Origin: Physocladia obscura
Taxonomy: Eukaryota; Chytridiomycota; Chytridiomycetes; Chytridiales; Chytriomycetaceae
DNA length: 26,347 nucleotides
Assembly: GCA_027596945.1 (NCBI GenBank)
Contig: JADGJH010000181.1
Span: 1 to 26,347, forward strand
Direction: 5' to 3'
Shown: one piece after another, positions 10,001 through 21,541 of the stretch
Position numbering within the stretch: the stretch's first letter is position 1
Layout: every line of letters starts with the position of its first letter
The notes under the pieces: generated by a model
Database searches by the model: none
Told to the model about the DNA's origin: nothing
Seen by the model: only the letters and a program-made list of their open reading frames with translations
Program-made: the position numbers and the translations under genes

Positions 10001-13000
10001 CTTCATTTTTTAAATCAGCAAAAAGTGGAATAGAGTCTTTAAAAGTCACAATTTTTTCTGCCACGACATTGTAAGGAGGCAATTGTTTTAGTTCCTTTGG
10101 TAATTTTTTCAGTCTGGCAGAGAATGTTTCCACGCCTTTGGTCAACACGTTGATATCCAAATTTGACCACAGAGTTGTTGACCAGCCTGTAATTGCTGTT
10201 TTTACCTCTGAATATAACTCATAAATTTTTTCCAAATCTTTGATTTGTTGCTCCAAATCAAACAATTCGGGGTATGATGTTATATTCAGATTAAATAATT
10301 TCTCGGCTTGAACGAGTTGCTCCCGCTTGGTAAGAAATGACAATGTAATCCCATGAGCTTCTTTGAGCATAATAAGGCCCCGATCCATATCATCGTCAAT
10401 AACGCCAGGTCCGTTCAAAGAAAAGTCATCTTTAAATATTTTTAACTCATTTTTGAAATCTTTAACTTGATTTTGTGTCGTTTCCGTAAATTTGGCTTTG
10501 ACTGGAATCAAGGAGTCATCAACTTCATTCGCTTTACGAATCATATCTGCCCACAACTCAGGCAAGCTGTTTGCGGCAACAAGCTCGATTTCCTCACATT
10601 CAATATTATTTAAAGTGAGTGTTCGGTAGGCTTCCATCACATCCAAATATTTGAGTTCTATTTCTTCAGAAGATCTGCGTATGTCAGCAATAATGTTTAG
10701 AACAAATGTGAGATCATCCAATGTTTCCGGGGTTCTTTGAAGATCCTCTTCAAACCTTTGAACTTTTGCTTGAATAGCAACAAGTCCCTCAGAAGCCATT
10801 ATGTTCAAATGCTTTCCTACGCTATTTATAAGTAACTAAATCTTTAAATTACTAGAAATACCTATAGCTAAGATCCATCCATGTGCTTCATTGCGAATAG
10901 CGTTTTTTAAAGGACTGGATACTATTTTCATAAAGTCAATGTCTCTAACATTTGTTTGGCCATCGACATCTTTTTCCAGCTTGGAATAAAATGATATTTT
11001 GTCATCATATTGTACAACAGATGGTTTTTTGAGTGCAAATTTTTCAAGAGTAACAACCTAGGCATAAAATAATGAGATGAATTGTCAAATTAGACGATAT
11101 AATAGTTTCACCAAATTACCAGACCTTATCAACTTTCCATAAAGGTCTGTACTTTCTCCAAGTATCAAGCCATCGGTTCAAATTCACAAAGGTTTTACTG
11201 ACAGTATTATTCAATTGAGACACCATTGCAATCACTGCCACATTACAAACAATGTCCGAATGAAAGCTAAAAATTATCGGATCTTGATCATCATCAATAC
11301 GTTGTGGAAGTGTGATAATGCAAGTTCCATGCATCCATCGATGAAATTGCTTTGTACTATCGACAAGAGAACGCGCAAACTTCACAATCAGTTTATAAAT
11401 TTCGCCAGACAATGGTGATATCACGATTTCAGGGACAGATAACGAAGCAGAAACTTTAAACAGTGGTGCAGCACGCGCCTTTGGTTTGGCGAAATGGGTG
11501 CTAGATCGAAGTTTTTTCAGGTTATGATTCAATAGAGCTTCAAGAAATTGAAGGTTATTCATTAAAAGCTGGATTTTTTTTTCAGTGGCGATTTTACAGT
11601 TCAGACGCAACTTACAAAATTTAAACTGTTGAAAATCCGCCTTTCCCAGTAAGCATAGTAATCTTTCAGCATTTTGCTTTTACCCGTATTTGTTCCAGCA
11701 ACAACTGACTCCATCTTGATTAATAGTGGTCCAATACTGCTGTATTTTTGAACTGTCGCTTCTAGGGAGTTAACTCGATGTTTATTTAAAAAGTCGAAAA
11801 ATTCCTGTGTTTTAAATGTTATCGAGTAAAAGTACAGTTTCATTCGAGCTTACATGCGCATCCAAGATATCATCAACAGCAGGCTCTCCAACCAAAAGTG
11901 TGTGCGCAATGCTTTCGACAGCATTGGAAATATTAGAACTATTTTTTTGTATTTGATTTACAATAGATGAAAGCTTGTTAATCTCCTGATTGCATCTCAA
12001 AATAAACTCTGATATTCCAAGAGAATTCCAGTTGAGCCGTGAAAATCCCGGTTTCAAAACCCGCTTAAGTTCACTCAATTGATCAAAGAGCAACTTAATT
12101 TCTGCAGAATCAAGTAATTCGGTTACAGCATGATAATTATTCAGCATTGTCGTAAGATTCTCAACAAAAGTGTAATATTTTTCCTCCTAGAAGTATTTTC
12201 AGCAATATTTACCCAAAATTTTATGTCACCTGAAGTGCTACATTCAATGCACATTCTGGAACAACATAACCGAGTTTATCAAGATACTTTGTTTCTTTTA
12301 TTATTTCTTTTAGTTCAGGTCGAAAATTGACTTTGATCTTCTCTGGTGTGGATATGTTTTCAGATGGTAACTCGTTTCCAGTGGAGTATCCAGATAAATT
12401 ATTAATCTGTTGAGTATTATCTTTTACTAATATGTACGCTTTCAGGCATTGAAGCGAATTTGCTTCCACTGTTAAGCACCATTGAGTATATAACTGAATA
12501 AAACTTTTAGTTTAAACTTTGAGACCACGAAGTAATACATTTTCTTCATATTCTCGCATAGATTTTGCTACAATTAAATACTTTCGGGTAACCGATCGTC
12601 CCATTTCACTGGCAAGCATTTCTGTTGTTCGGTTTAATAGTGGTAGAGAAAAGGCAATTTATACCTTGCAGTGATTGAAATCTCACAATAGTTTTTTTAA
12701 TACGATAAAATAAAGAACGTGACCAAGCAATAGCTCCCGCAAATTTTGGTTGATTTTTAGTCACAGGTGGATTTCCTCTATTAAAAGAAAAAATTAGTAA
12801 AGTTGGTTACAAAAAAAAAATCTACAAACAAAACCTATTGCTCTTGAAGATTTCATCGATACTATCTACTTCCCTTGAATACTGATCTAGAATCTCATAC
12901 CATTTACCCATCAGCTGAGAATTTATACTTTCACGCGATTTAATATTTTTAATATTTTGAAGTAAGTCAAATGCACCCTCTGCACTTCTCAGCTTTTTAA

Positions 13001-15329
13001 AAGATGCATCAATAAACTGTTTTGCCATATCTTCAATTTGTATTATTTGCTCTCGAAATCGAAACATCAACGATTCCCAATTTTGTTGGTATCTGTATTT
13101 TGATTTAGTAGAAAATAATACACTTAATACTCACTTTTTTGAAAAAATGTCAAACGGAATCTGTTCAAAAGGTACGATCAGCGCCTCTACACGCTTAATA
13201 ACCTCGTCAATTTGTTGTGGATCGCCAGTAACCGCTTTTAGCTCCGGTCCAAATATATTATAGAACTGCTCCATAACTTCGGCAATTTGATACAAGTCGC
13301 CACACCGCTGAGCCATGTAGTTTGTTTGCTCAAAAAGCTTTTTACGATCAAATTCCCATCGTTGATCCCGCCCTGATTGTTCAATTCGTTCGCGTACTTG
13401 AAAATATGTCTGAAAATCGAAGATTAGTTTGATTACAAACAAAACATCTTCACACCTTGCTCCAACTATCCAGTAACTCTCTTGAATCTTCAATTTTTTG
13501 TTTGGCTTGCTGTGGAGTTTCGCGAAGAATCGTTCGTACATTGACAATATTGGCAACCTTGTTGGCGATTTCCCACGCAATTCTAGCCATTAGTGGGACC
13601 ATTCTTTCATCTCGATTGTAATGACGAGAAATTATCCAGACCATGCGAATCGAATTTAGCAGTGACGGGAGAGAATCCTAAGATTTTTTTCAGTTTTCTA
13701 GTCCTATATGACACCAACTTACAAACCTGAACACTCCCTAAACTGCCCGTCACAATATTTTTAAAGTGGCGTTCAAGTGTGCTGAGAAATTTCACGTTGT
13801 CTTTAGCCTCAGTATATACTTTATTCAGCTCTTGAAGTTGAAAATCTAACGAAGGAGAAATCGGAGACGATGCCTTCGCTAAAATTTGAACAAGAATTTT
13901 AACGATGGGCAAATTTAGTTGTTCATACAGAGTCGAAAGACATGCGCTTCTGTCTCTCCAAAATTCAATTTCTGCGAGAGGGCCCTGATGTTAAAAAAAA
14001 TTTCAGGTCTCGCAGAGGAAAGCAAAAGACACAATTACATACATTTCCCAGAGGAATTTTTTTTGATTCTCTTGTTAAAGCGCCACTGACAGTTTCAACC
14101 CATTCCTCAGCAAGTTTTTCCAGCAATTTCACAATTGCTGTATCTCTTGCAGTCTCAACTGTATTTGCACTGTTTAATGCAAGCACTTCCTCTGGTATCT
14201 GAAGCTTTGTGTCACCGGCCACTTGTTGAGCTGTGTGACTAATTTGACTGGCAAATTTTTGCATGCAGATTACAAATTCGCTTTTAAGGTGGTCCTCTTT
14301 CGCAGATGAAACTTTGTGTTTCGATGTGTCGTTCTCTGCGGCCACTGCAACTGTGATTGCTTGTGTTATTTTCGGACCCAAAGATGGCAGATTCGCGGGT
14401 ATCGCTCGCTCTGTCTTATTGAGAAGAGGCAAATATATCTCAGTCAGGACGCGCTCTAGCATAATTAAAGCATGGCCACTGAAATATCCAATTTCAAAGT
14501 ATTCAGGCATACTACTTTCCGCCTCTATGTAAAGAATTAAACTTAAGTTTTGCAGTTGCTTATAATTTACCATCAGCTGAATGTGGAATTGGAACTGGAC
14601 CGATATAATTTTTTAAAAAGAATATAGAATTGACTTCTGCAACTCGTTCAGGTAAATTTTCAATACACATCTGCAATTTAAAATATTCTCGAGTGACAAA
14701 TACTGATTCTGGATTTTCTTGAGATCGCACAAAATTTGAGGGAGGATTATTATGTTCATAATTTTTCTATTTTATACTTCAATAAAAATATCAGTGACAT
14801 TACAAAAACTCACTTCTGTTGCATTTTCTGTGAATTCTAAACTTTGAAAATTACTTAGTTGAACGTCTTGCGTTGTTTCACTGAATTCAGTTTCTGCCTC
14901 AGGCGTTGCTGAATTTACAGCTAGAGGTGATGCTAATGCGCCCCCCAATTCCACATCAGCAACGCCATCTTCGCTGGAATTAAGCATCTCACTTGAATTT
15001 GGTATTTTTTCTTTCACTGTAGTCACTTCGATTTTCTCAATGATGGTTTCTGCCCAAAATAATAAGCAGGAGGAGTGAGAATTCGGTGAATTATTTGTAG
15101 GCTCGGATTTTTTGTAATTCGGAGGATCGAGAAATGCTTCCAACAAACGCAAATTCTTTTTATCATCTCGCTCCAAGCAATCCTGCCATAGATCTAAAGG
15201 TAACGATTTTATAGGTGATTTTGGAACAACATTTTCGGGAAGCTGCAGCGGAATATGTGCAAATTCCATCATCAGCCCGCTTTGTACTTTTTTTCGAAGC
15301 CATATAAAGCGGTCATCGCTTGATGTCAT
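7045..15329 (-). CDS. DNAH10: Axonemal inner-arm dynein heavy chain (DNAH10-type), 3'-truncated after AAA2
   Basis: Dynein heavy chains are AAA+ microtubule motors; DNAH10 orthologues belong to the flagellar inner-arm I1/f dynein. Exons (minus strand): 15329-14814, 14766-14571, 14524-14043, 13984-13727, 13677-13456, 13409-13135, 13092-12835, 12777-12665, 12621-12539, 12493-12230, 12186-11854, 11804-11616, 11568-11125, 11057-10862, 10816-8531, 8481-8305, 8255-8129, 8078-7957, 7912-7484, 7431-7045. All 19 introns are GT-AG, 42-67 nt, and every phase agrees, giving 2452 codons without a stop. Visible landmarks: tail motif [12 protein letters not shown] (about 399), [20 protein letters not shown], the linker in the long exon, AAA1 GPAGTGKT (about 2039-2046) with CFDEFNRI and [15 protein letters not shown]2 GPAGGGKT (about 2320) and IVFDGDVD (about 2394). 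The usual length is near 4500. AAA3-6, stalk and microtubule-binding domain are missing. After ATVSRCG a donor GTAATA leads into poly(T), and read-through stops at 7007. The intact frame argues for a recent break or an assembly joint. Confidence 0.9.
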
Positions 15330-15711
15330 GATTGGGAACCACCGGCTGATGTTACGACTTTTCTATTTACTTCGTGTTTCTAACTTGCTTTATTTTGAAT
15401 TTTGACAATTCAAATACAAAAAAAAAAAGAATCGAAGAAAAAGACAGATTAAAAGTGAATAGCTAAATTTTAATTTAAATAAAAATGCTCCTTCCTTTAC
15501 TGTGTTTTCGATGCTGAAATTGAAATAGCATCTCAAAGAGGTGTGAAACATCATATTGTGACTCGTGACGTACAATCAAAAAAAAAAAAACGAAAAGATT
15601 TTCGAGTCATTCTGACCTGAATTTTCCAAGGTGTGTGAGGAAAAGTTTTCACAACAAAAAAATTTTTGAATTATGCTTCAACTTTTTCAACAAAAATAAG
15701 AGGAAAAGAGA
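15330..15711. promoter_or_regulatory. Divergent promoter region between dynein and tyrosinase
   Basis: This 382-bp AT-rich spacer separates two outward-facing start codons, so both promoters must lie in it or overlap the genes. It contains A-runs near 15417-15429 and 15577-15590, which may exclude nucleosomes. I cannot assign a TATA box or a named transcription factor site with confidence. Confidence 0.5.
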
Positions 15712-17751
15712 ATGGTTGTCAGAGCCACCACCGTCACCACCACAGTTGCAATTACCACTGCACTTATTGCATCTACTCTTCTTGTTGCCGTTTCTGACGC
15801 TGCATGTACAAACCCAATTGTCCGCAGTGAATGGAGCCAACTTACTGCCGACCAGAAATCCCTTTACGTAGCAGCAACACAGGCTTTGGCTGCCAGACCA
15901 GCTAGTGGCCAGTACGTGGATCCCACGCAAATGGGATGGGATGACTTTGTTCAAACGTGAGTCACGAGAAAAAGATATTCCCAACTAGCACTTATTTTTT
16001 GAAACACCTGTGCCACCTGAACCTGTCTCACACATTCATATAAATAGACACTCTCATATGGCATATTGGGCACACGTATGTTTTTGCAGATTTTCTCCGC
16101 AATTTCCGGATACATTAACTTTTGAACAGGGAAACGCACAATTTTATCCATATCACCGCGCCCTCATGTGGAACTTCGAGCTCGCGCTCCGTTCCACAGG
16201 AATCTGGCCTTCTACAATAGGTGTGCCCTATTTTGACTGGTCCGCTATGTCACAGAACTGGTGGACTTCAGACATTTTTTCTACGGATAATTTTGGACCG
16301 ATCAATAACGCAGATCCTACCACAGCACCCTGTGTTGTAGAAGGTGCATTTGCGTGGCACACTGTTGCTGATGATCCTGACAAGCATCGTGTTATTACCA
16401 GTGGGAATTTGACGTGTCTGAGAAGGAATGCTATACAGACTGCTATGACAGATGCAACTACTATTTCGGAATCTTTGTCAGCAACGTCCTTTGTTCAATT
16501 GACTCGGTCAGCGCCAAGCGATTATTATGATGTTCGTGTTTTTGTTGTCGTTTTTTGCAAATTTTTGTGTTCAAAAATTTATTTTCTTATAGACTACCAA
16601 CTATCATGCTGACGGGCATGCAGTTTTTGGTGGTGATGGTGGTGATATGGCAAATGCTGCAGTTTCGCCGAACGATCCTCTTTTTTATTGTAAGTTATTC
16701 TCTTAGGGGAAAAAAAAAAAAGAAGGAAGAAACTCATCATAAAACCAAAAAAGTGCACCATGGCTTTGTGGACAAATATTGGTGGAGATGGCAGCAACTT
16801 TGTCCATCATTTGTGACTGATTATGAAGGCAACTTGGAACGAGCTGACGATCCGATATCAGGAGGATCCACAGTTGCAGATTTTAATCAAACATTTGACT
16901 CGTGGTCAAACTTTATTGTTTGGGACATGCTCAACACGGAGGGTGACACATTGTGCTACACTTATAGTGCATCAGCTGGAGATCTCGCCATTCCTGCTGT
17001 CACCTGCCCAGCAGTAGCTGCAGTTAATGTCCCCGCCACCACCACTTCCAGTGTCAGTGCTACATCTGCTGCTGCTGCCGCTGAATCTGCGGTGGACAAC
17101 AGCTGGGTTGATGCTATTTTTATTACTCTTATCGCTTCTACGACTTTTTCAGAAAACAACACATCAACGGTTATTTTTGGGCGACGAGACATTAGAGCAG
17201 ACGCATCCACTGTCAATAGAAATATTACGACTAGCGATGCCGCAATTATTGAAATTAAAACCGCTGAAGCCAAAAGCGACTTCGAAAATTCTCAAGCCAG
17301 CAATACCGTTGATTCTATCAACACCATCTCTACATCTACGGCTACTAAATTGACGTGGACGTTCACGCTTAATCCAGATAACTCTTCAACAGTGTTTTAT
17401 ATTGGTGCAGACCACAATATCACTGTTCCTGCAGGATACTCCATCAGCGAAGTTTTTCGCGGTTCAGTTACTGGAATCAACAAGTCAACGAGGAAACCAA
17501 AACGCTTTTTTCCAGAAGTTGGAAGTATAGTGTATGTGCGGCATCCTGATACGCCGGTGGTCGTGGTTCCGGGAGAGCACCCATGTCATTTAGCGGCACC
17601 AATCTTGCTTAAAAGTTCATATATTGAAGCGATGGGTATGTCATGGGCAGTTTATTTGAATGCACATAACGTTGAAAAAATGAAAATTGATGCTTTCAAC
17701 ATCAACAATTGTACGACTTTGTCTTCCCCATCGTCAATGATGAACCAGTGA
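15712..17751 (+). CDS. Secreted tyrosinase (type-3 copper protein)
   Basis: Tyrosinases oxidise phenols to quinones and feed melanin synthesis. Five exons, 15712-15956, 16048-16075, 16130-16531, 16593-16689 and 16754-17751, join in phase to 589 residues. Residues 1-30 form a Sec signal peptide (TTVAITTALIASTLLVAVSDA). CuA ligands are His83 (DFVQTH), His91 (YWAH) and His100 (GNAQFYPYHR); the His91-Gly92 join across the 16076-16129 intron recreates the family pattern AHGxxQFxPxHR. CuB shows NYHADGH (His230, His234), VFGGDGGDM and DPLFYLHHGFVD (His259/260), split by an intron after TAT-T. After the catalytic domain comes an Ala/Ser/Thr-rich linker and a C-terminal region of about 280 residues with PGEHPCHLAAP and many N-x-S/T sites, as in long fungal tyrosinases. 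The second exon is only 28 nt. A divergent promoter is shared with the dynein. Confidence 0.92.
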
Positions 17752-17898
17752 TCCAAGATTTATTTTTTCCTTTCCCTTCTTTTCATTGCAAGTTCTTTTA
17801 CCAATTACTTTGTGCATCTAGAACAAAAGTTCCTCTATGGAACAAATAAACGTGTAACGTGTAGAAAATGAATTTAGGCAAAAACAAATAAGTTTATT
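17752..17898. terminator. Convergent 3' region of tyrosinase and gamma-adaptin genes
   Basis: Only 147 bp separate the two stop codons. A plus-strand AATAAA lies at about 17845-17850 and can serve tyrosinase. A minus-strand AATAAA (17893-17898) follows directly after the adaptin stop. The two transcripts probably overlap at their 3' ends. Confidence 0.6.
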
Positions 17899-20800
17899 TC
17901 AGGTCCACAAAGATGGATCAAACCCTGCAAAATCCACAATTTCGTCATGTTGTTCAGTCTCGCCAATCAATCCTGGAACTGAATATGATAACTTGATTCG
18001 AAGCTTGACAACAGTCTTTCAATTAAATACAATACTTTTAAAATTTCGCAAACAACATCAAAAATATAAAAAGCCAACCTTCGAAGGGTTTTCAATACGC
18101 ATAATTTGAACAGCCGAACCACCAGCAGAAATCGATGTTGATGACGGCGGTTGCATAGTCAGCTTAAGACTCTGTAAATTTTTTTTTAAATACAAAATTA
18201 AAACAAATCAAAGTTACAAATTTGAACAACCTTGGGAACAGCAACTTGAAATGCTAAGCCAGTAATCACTCCCGAAAACCTTGTGTTCTCAAACTTCGCA
18301 GTGATACTCAACGCTTGTCCGTTCTCCAAACGTTCCGGGGCTAATTCGATACGCAAACTGTTCTTTTCATAACAAGCGAGATATTTTTTAGTCTGTGATT
18401 TCACGGGGACTGAAGAAGCTGAGAACAAAGATCCAAATGGATCTGTAGGTTGCGTTTGAACTTGAGCAGGAGTGGCACTGAAATTTGAAATCAGAGGCAC
18501 AATAGTTGTCGGATTGGGTCCAAACATATCACCCAAAAGATCAACGGAATTATTAGCATTTTGAGGCAGTGCTTTTTGCGAAGGCTGAGATGTGAATAAT
18601 GGGATTTGCATTGTTGGAAAAGATGGTAACGCTTGTGTTACAGAGGATGGTGGCCCAATTGATAAACCTCCAAACAAATCCATGATCTTTTCACAAATGT
18701 TAGTTGAAAAATACAGAAACGAGAAGAAAAATGAAGAAAATAACATTACATCGTTTTTAGAGGTTGAATTTGTTGGATTTGAAGCACCGAATCCACCAGC
18801 GAAAGATAAAGACCCAAAAGCAGTAGAATTTGTTGCAGTGGTAGTTGCTGGATTATCACCAAAAACTAAATCAAGCAAATCATTTGCTGTGGTTGTTGAT
18901 GATGTCCCCACTTTAGGAGCAGCATTATTTGCGAAAATGTCATCACTAAAATCAAGTATATTTTCAGATTTTTGATTTCTTGAATGGTTCGTGACCGTTT
19001 GAAAAGATGGTTCGCCACGACCTTTTCGTGCCTCCTCTTTTAATGCATTTTCCAAAACTGGGACACTTTCAAGCAAAGCCGCTCTCGTGTCAGCATCTAA
19101 TTTGGTGATCGCAATAAATTCAACTGCCCGAGCCTGGATTTCAATATCCATATGAGTTTGGAATTTCGCGAGAAGAAATCGAATGAATCTGTAATTAACA
19201 AAAGTTAAAGTTTAAACCCAAATTAAATGAAACTGAATACCCTAAAACAGATTCGTCCAAGAAACGACCAGTCAATTTTGCGAGAGCTGTAACGATATAT
19301 TCTCTCACAACAAGCGTCGCAAAAGGCCCCTTTAAAATGTTATCCAAGAAGTCAGCAACCTGCTTTTCTGCTGGAACACTCATATAGTCTGTTTGACCCA
19401 TTGAATCTTCGTCTTCAACCCCACTACTATCTCCTCCTCTTACTAAAAGGTCACCAAATTCACCGACAGACCATACAGTCACAACTACCAGTCCTTCTTG
19501 CGCGAGTGCTTGGTCTCCTTCGAGCCTCACAAGATTATAAAGCTTTCTCACAGCATATAACTGCAAATCTTTGCTCGATGTTGTGATAACTTTCACACAG
19601 TGGTTGATTGTGGCGGCATCCACATTAGCTCCGGCAGCACGCATAACTCGAATTGCAGTGTCCATCTCCCAACGCTTATTTGGGCGGAACCTACCAGCAA
19701 AATCAACAATTCGAGCTGCCACAGATGACTTAATGTCAGATTCAGCAACTTCAAGAAACGAAAGAAGTTCGCGGGTGAGAATACGGATATTTTGGGAGTT
19801 GATCAAAAAGAATGACAGGTCGAGAGCGCGATGACGAATCGAAATATCGGAATCTCTAAGGCAATCTAAAATTGTCGCGCGATGTCGTTGAAGAGCAGAA
19901 GAATCGGCACTTAACGTGGTCTGAGATGTTTTGGTCAAAGTTGTCAAAGCAACATATCTGAGAAAATGTATAGTAATTTAAACTTTCAAATAATATGTGC
20001 CTGATTTTCTTTTAAAAACCTTATGTTGTTATCTTTGTTTGAAAGAAAGCGACCAAGAATGTTAATAGCAAGGACGCGAAGAGAATTTTCACTTTCAATA
20101 TCCATGATTGTCAAAACAGTCTCATACAAGATGGCATTTCCAACATTTTTTGATCCATCAGTATTGGTTGCGACTTGTGCAAGAATATCGTTCATTGCAT
20201 CGCTTGCAAATGACGAATCTTTTCCGAGAATACGCAGTAGTCGCAGAATTTTGACTTGAAGAAACGGATCTGTGATTCCAGAGACATCATGTTCTGGACT
20301 GTACCCGGGGGTTGTTAAATTTTTCAAATGACGGACCAAAACTGGGACGGAAGACTGTTCAATACAAATCAATATAAAAAAAAGTACATAAAGTCCGATG
20401 AGACCTTTCTTAATTCCTCAACGGCATTGTAGTCCAACTTGCACATTTCGATCAACAGAGTAACTCCGGTCAACAAAACACCATGATGTTTCTCACTCAA
20501 AAGACTGATTGCCTTGTTCAAATAATTTTCGAGCAAATCTGGAACTTTATGAATCAATCTTATCGCACATAAAGTCGCCTGCATTTATTTTGTTTACTTC
20601 AAAATTGGACATCAGTGTTTTGGAAACCTTTTTTCTGACAAATGAGTTGTTGCTCGCAATTAATTTCTCGACTTCCATCGACAGATCGCGGGCCATTTCC
20701 GGAGATGAAATATTTCCCAGAGTACAAAGAGCCAGACCAATAATTTGAACATTACCGTTGTTCATGTCGCTAACAACAATGACAAAAATATTTCGTTAAA

Positions 20801-21420
20801 TAGATAGTGAATGAACAAAAATATCATTAAGATACTTTTTCAGCGAGTTCGTAACAAGCGTAAGTAGCTCTTGGTTTTCATCCAAAAGAAGCATAATTCC
20901 GAGATAACCAAGCCGTTTGTCCATGAACCGCGGAGAAGCCACTGTGGAATGATGGAATGTTGCGGTTAGAAAATAAAAACCCCCAAGCAAATATAAAAAA
21001 AGAAACTAACCCAATTTAAGGCATTCCATTTGACCAAAATGGGCTGGATGACCCAGCATAAAGATGTAGAGCAACTTCTGGACATTGATATAGCGAGTTT
21101 CGACATTTTCCGATTTGAAAGACGTTCGAATAAACGCAGATTCCTTCGCAATAACAGCCCGCTCATCAGCCATTGTTTTTGCAGAGCGAATTTGCTTGAT
21201 CATTTCGCGCAGGCGCGTTGTGACTGCGGCGACAGGGGGAGAAAGGCCAATATCAGTATTTCTTGATGGAATAATCTGGTAGAAGTTCCACAGCGCAGAA
21301 GCAATATTCGAAACATGCGGGAGTCGTAAACTTCAACTTCAAACATATCGCCGCTATTCGTTGCTAGTGTTTTTTGGTTTTGTTTATTCACTCACCCAGC
21401 GTTGTCAAAATCTTGTCCAT
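17899..21420 (-). CDS. APL4: AP-1 adaptor complex large subunit, gamma-adaptin
   Basis: Gamma-adaptin is a large subunit of the AP-1 complex, which sorts clathrin cargo between the trans-Golgi and endosomes. Exons: 21420-21396, 21223-21011, 20941-20836, 20769-20628, 20578-20405, 20354-20020, 19957-19241, 19188-18750, 18686-18231, 18171-18079, 18015-17899. All phases agree, giving 938 residues (animal gamma is near 820). The trunk holds [78 protein letters not shown] and [19 protein letters not shown]. The hinge (about 640-815) is Ser/Thr/Pro/Asn-rich with a clathrin-box-like LLDLVF (675-680) plus DLFGG and DPFGS. The ear follows (about 817-938). The first exon is 25 nt (MDKILTTL) and its intron is 172 nt, long for this locus; the acceptor has a good pyrimidine tract. 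An alternative start is Met at 21203. The rest of the model is firm. Confidence 0.93.
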
Positions 21421-21541
21421 CCAACTACTTCGGCGTCAAAAAATTGAAATAAGAGTAGTTGAGAAAAACTCCCCTCATCCGACAAGACAAAATAAAGAAA
21501 AGGAAGTAAGAAAAAAACGTTATGCTAGAAATTCTATCTTT
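21421..21541. other. Short tandem-gene spacer
   Basis: This 121-bp spacer separates the stop of the PH-like gene from the start of gamma-adaptin, both on the minus strand. The adaptin promoter must sit here or extend into the upstream gene's 3' end. Minus-strand AATAAA-like sequence was not clearly seen, so the polyadenylation site of the PH-like gene is unresolved. Confidence 0.4.

Noticed and set aside
12494..12538. A 24-nt or 32-nt version of the ninth dynein intron
   Set aside because: The 32-nt choice breaks the frame and 24 nt is below the size range here; the 45-nt intron gives YEENLYTQW, which fits the family.
16076..16089. A 14-nt intron GTATGT...GCAG in tyrosinase
   Set aside because: Too short to splice and it shifts the frame; extending to the AG at 16129 gives a 54-nt intron and restores the copper-site pattern.
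16555..16760. Start of a separate gene at the ATG at 16555
   Set aside because: That frame reads through two real introns of tyrosinase; the spliced exons restore the second copper site.
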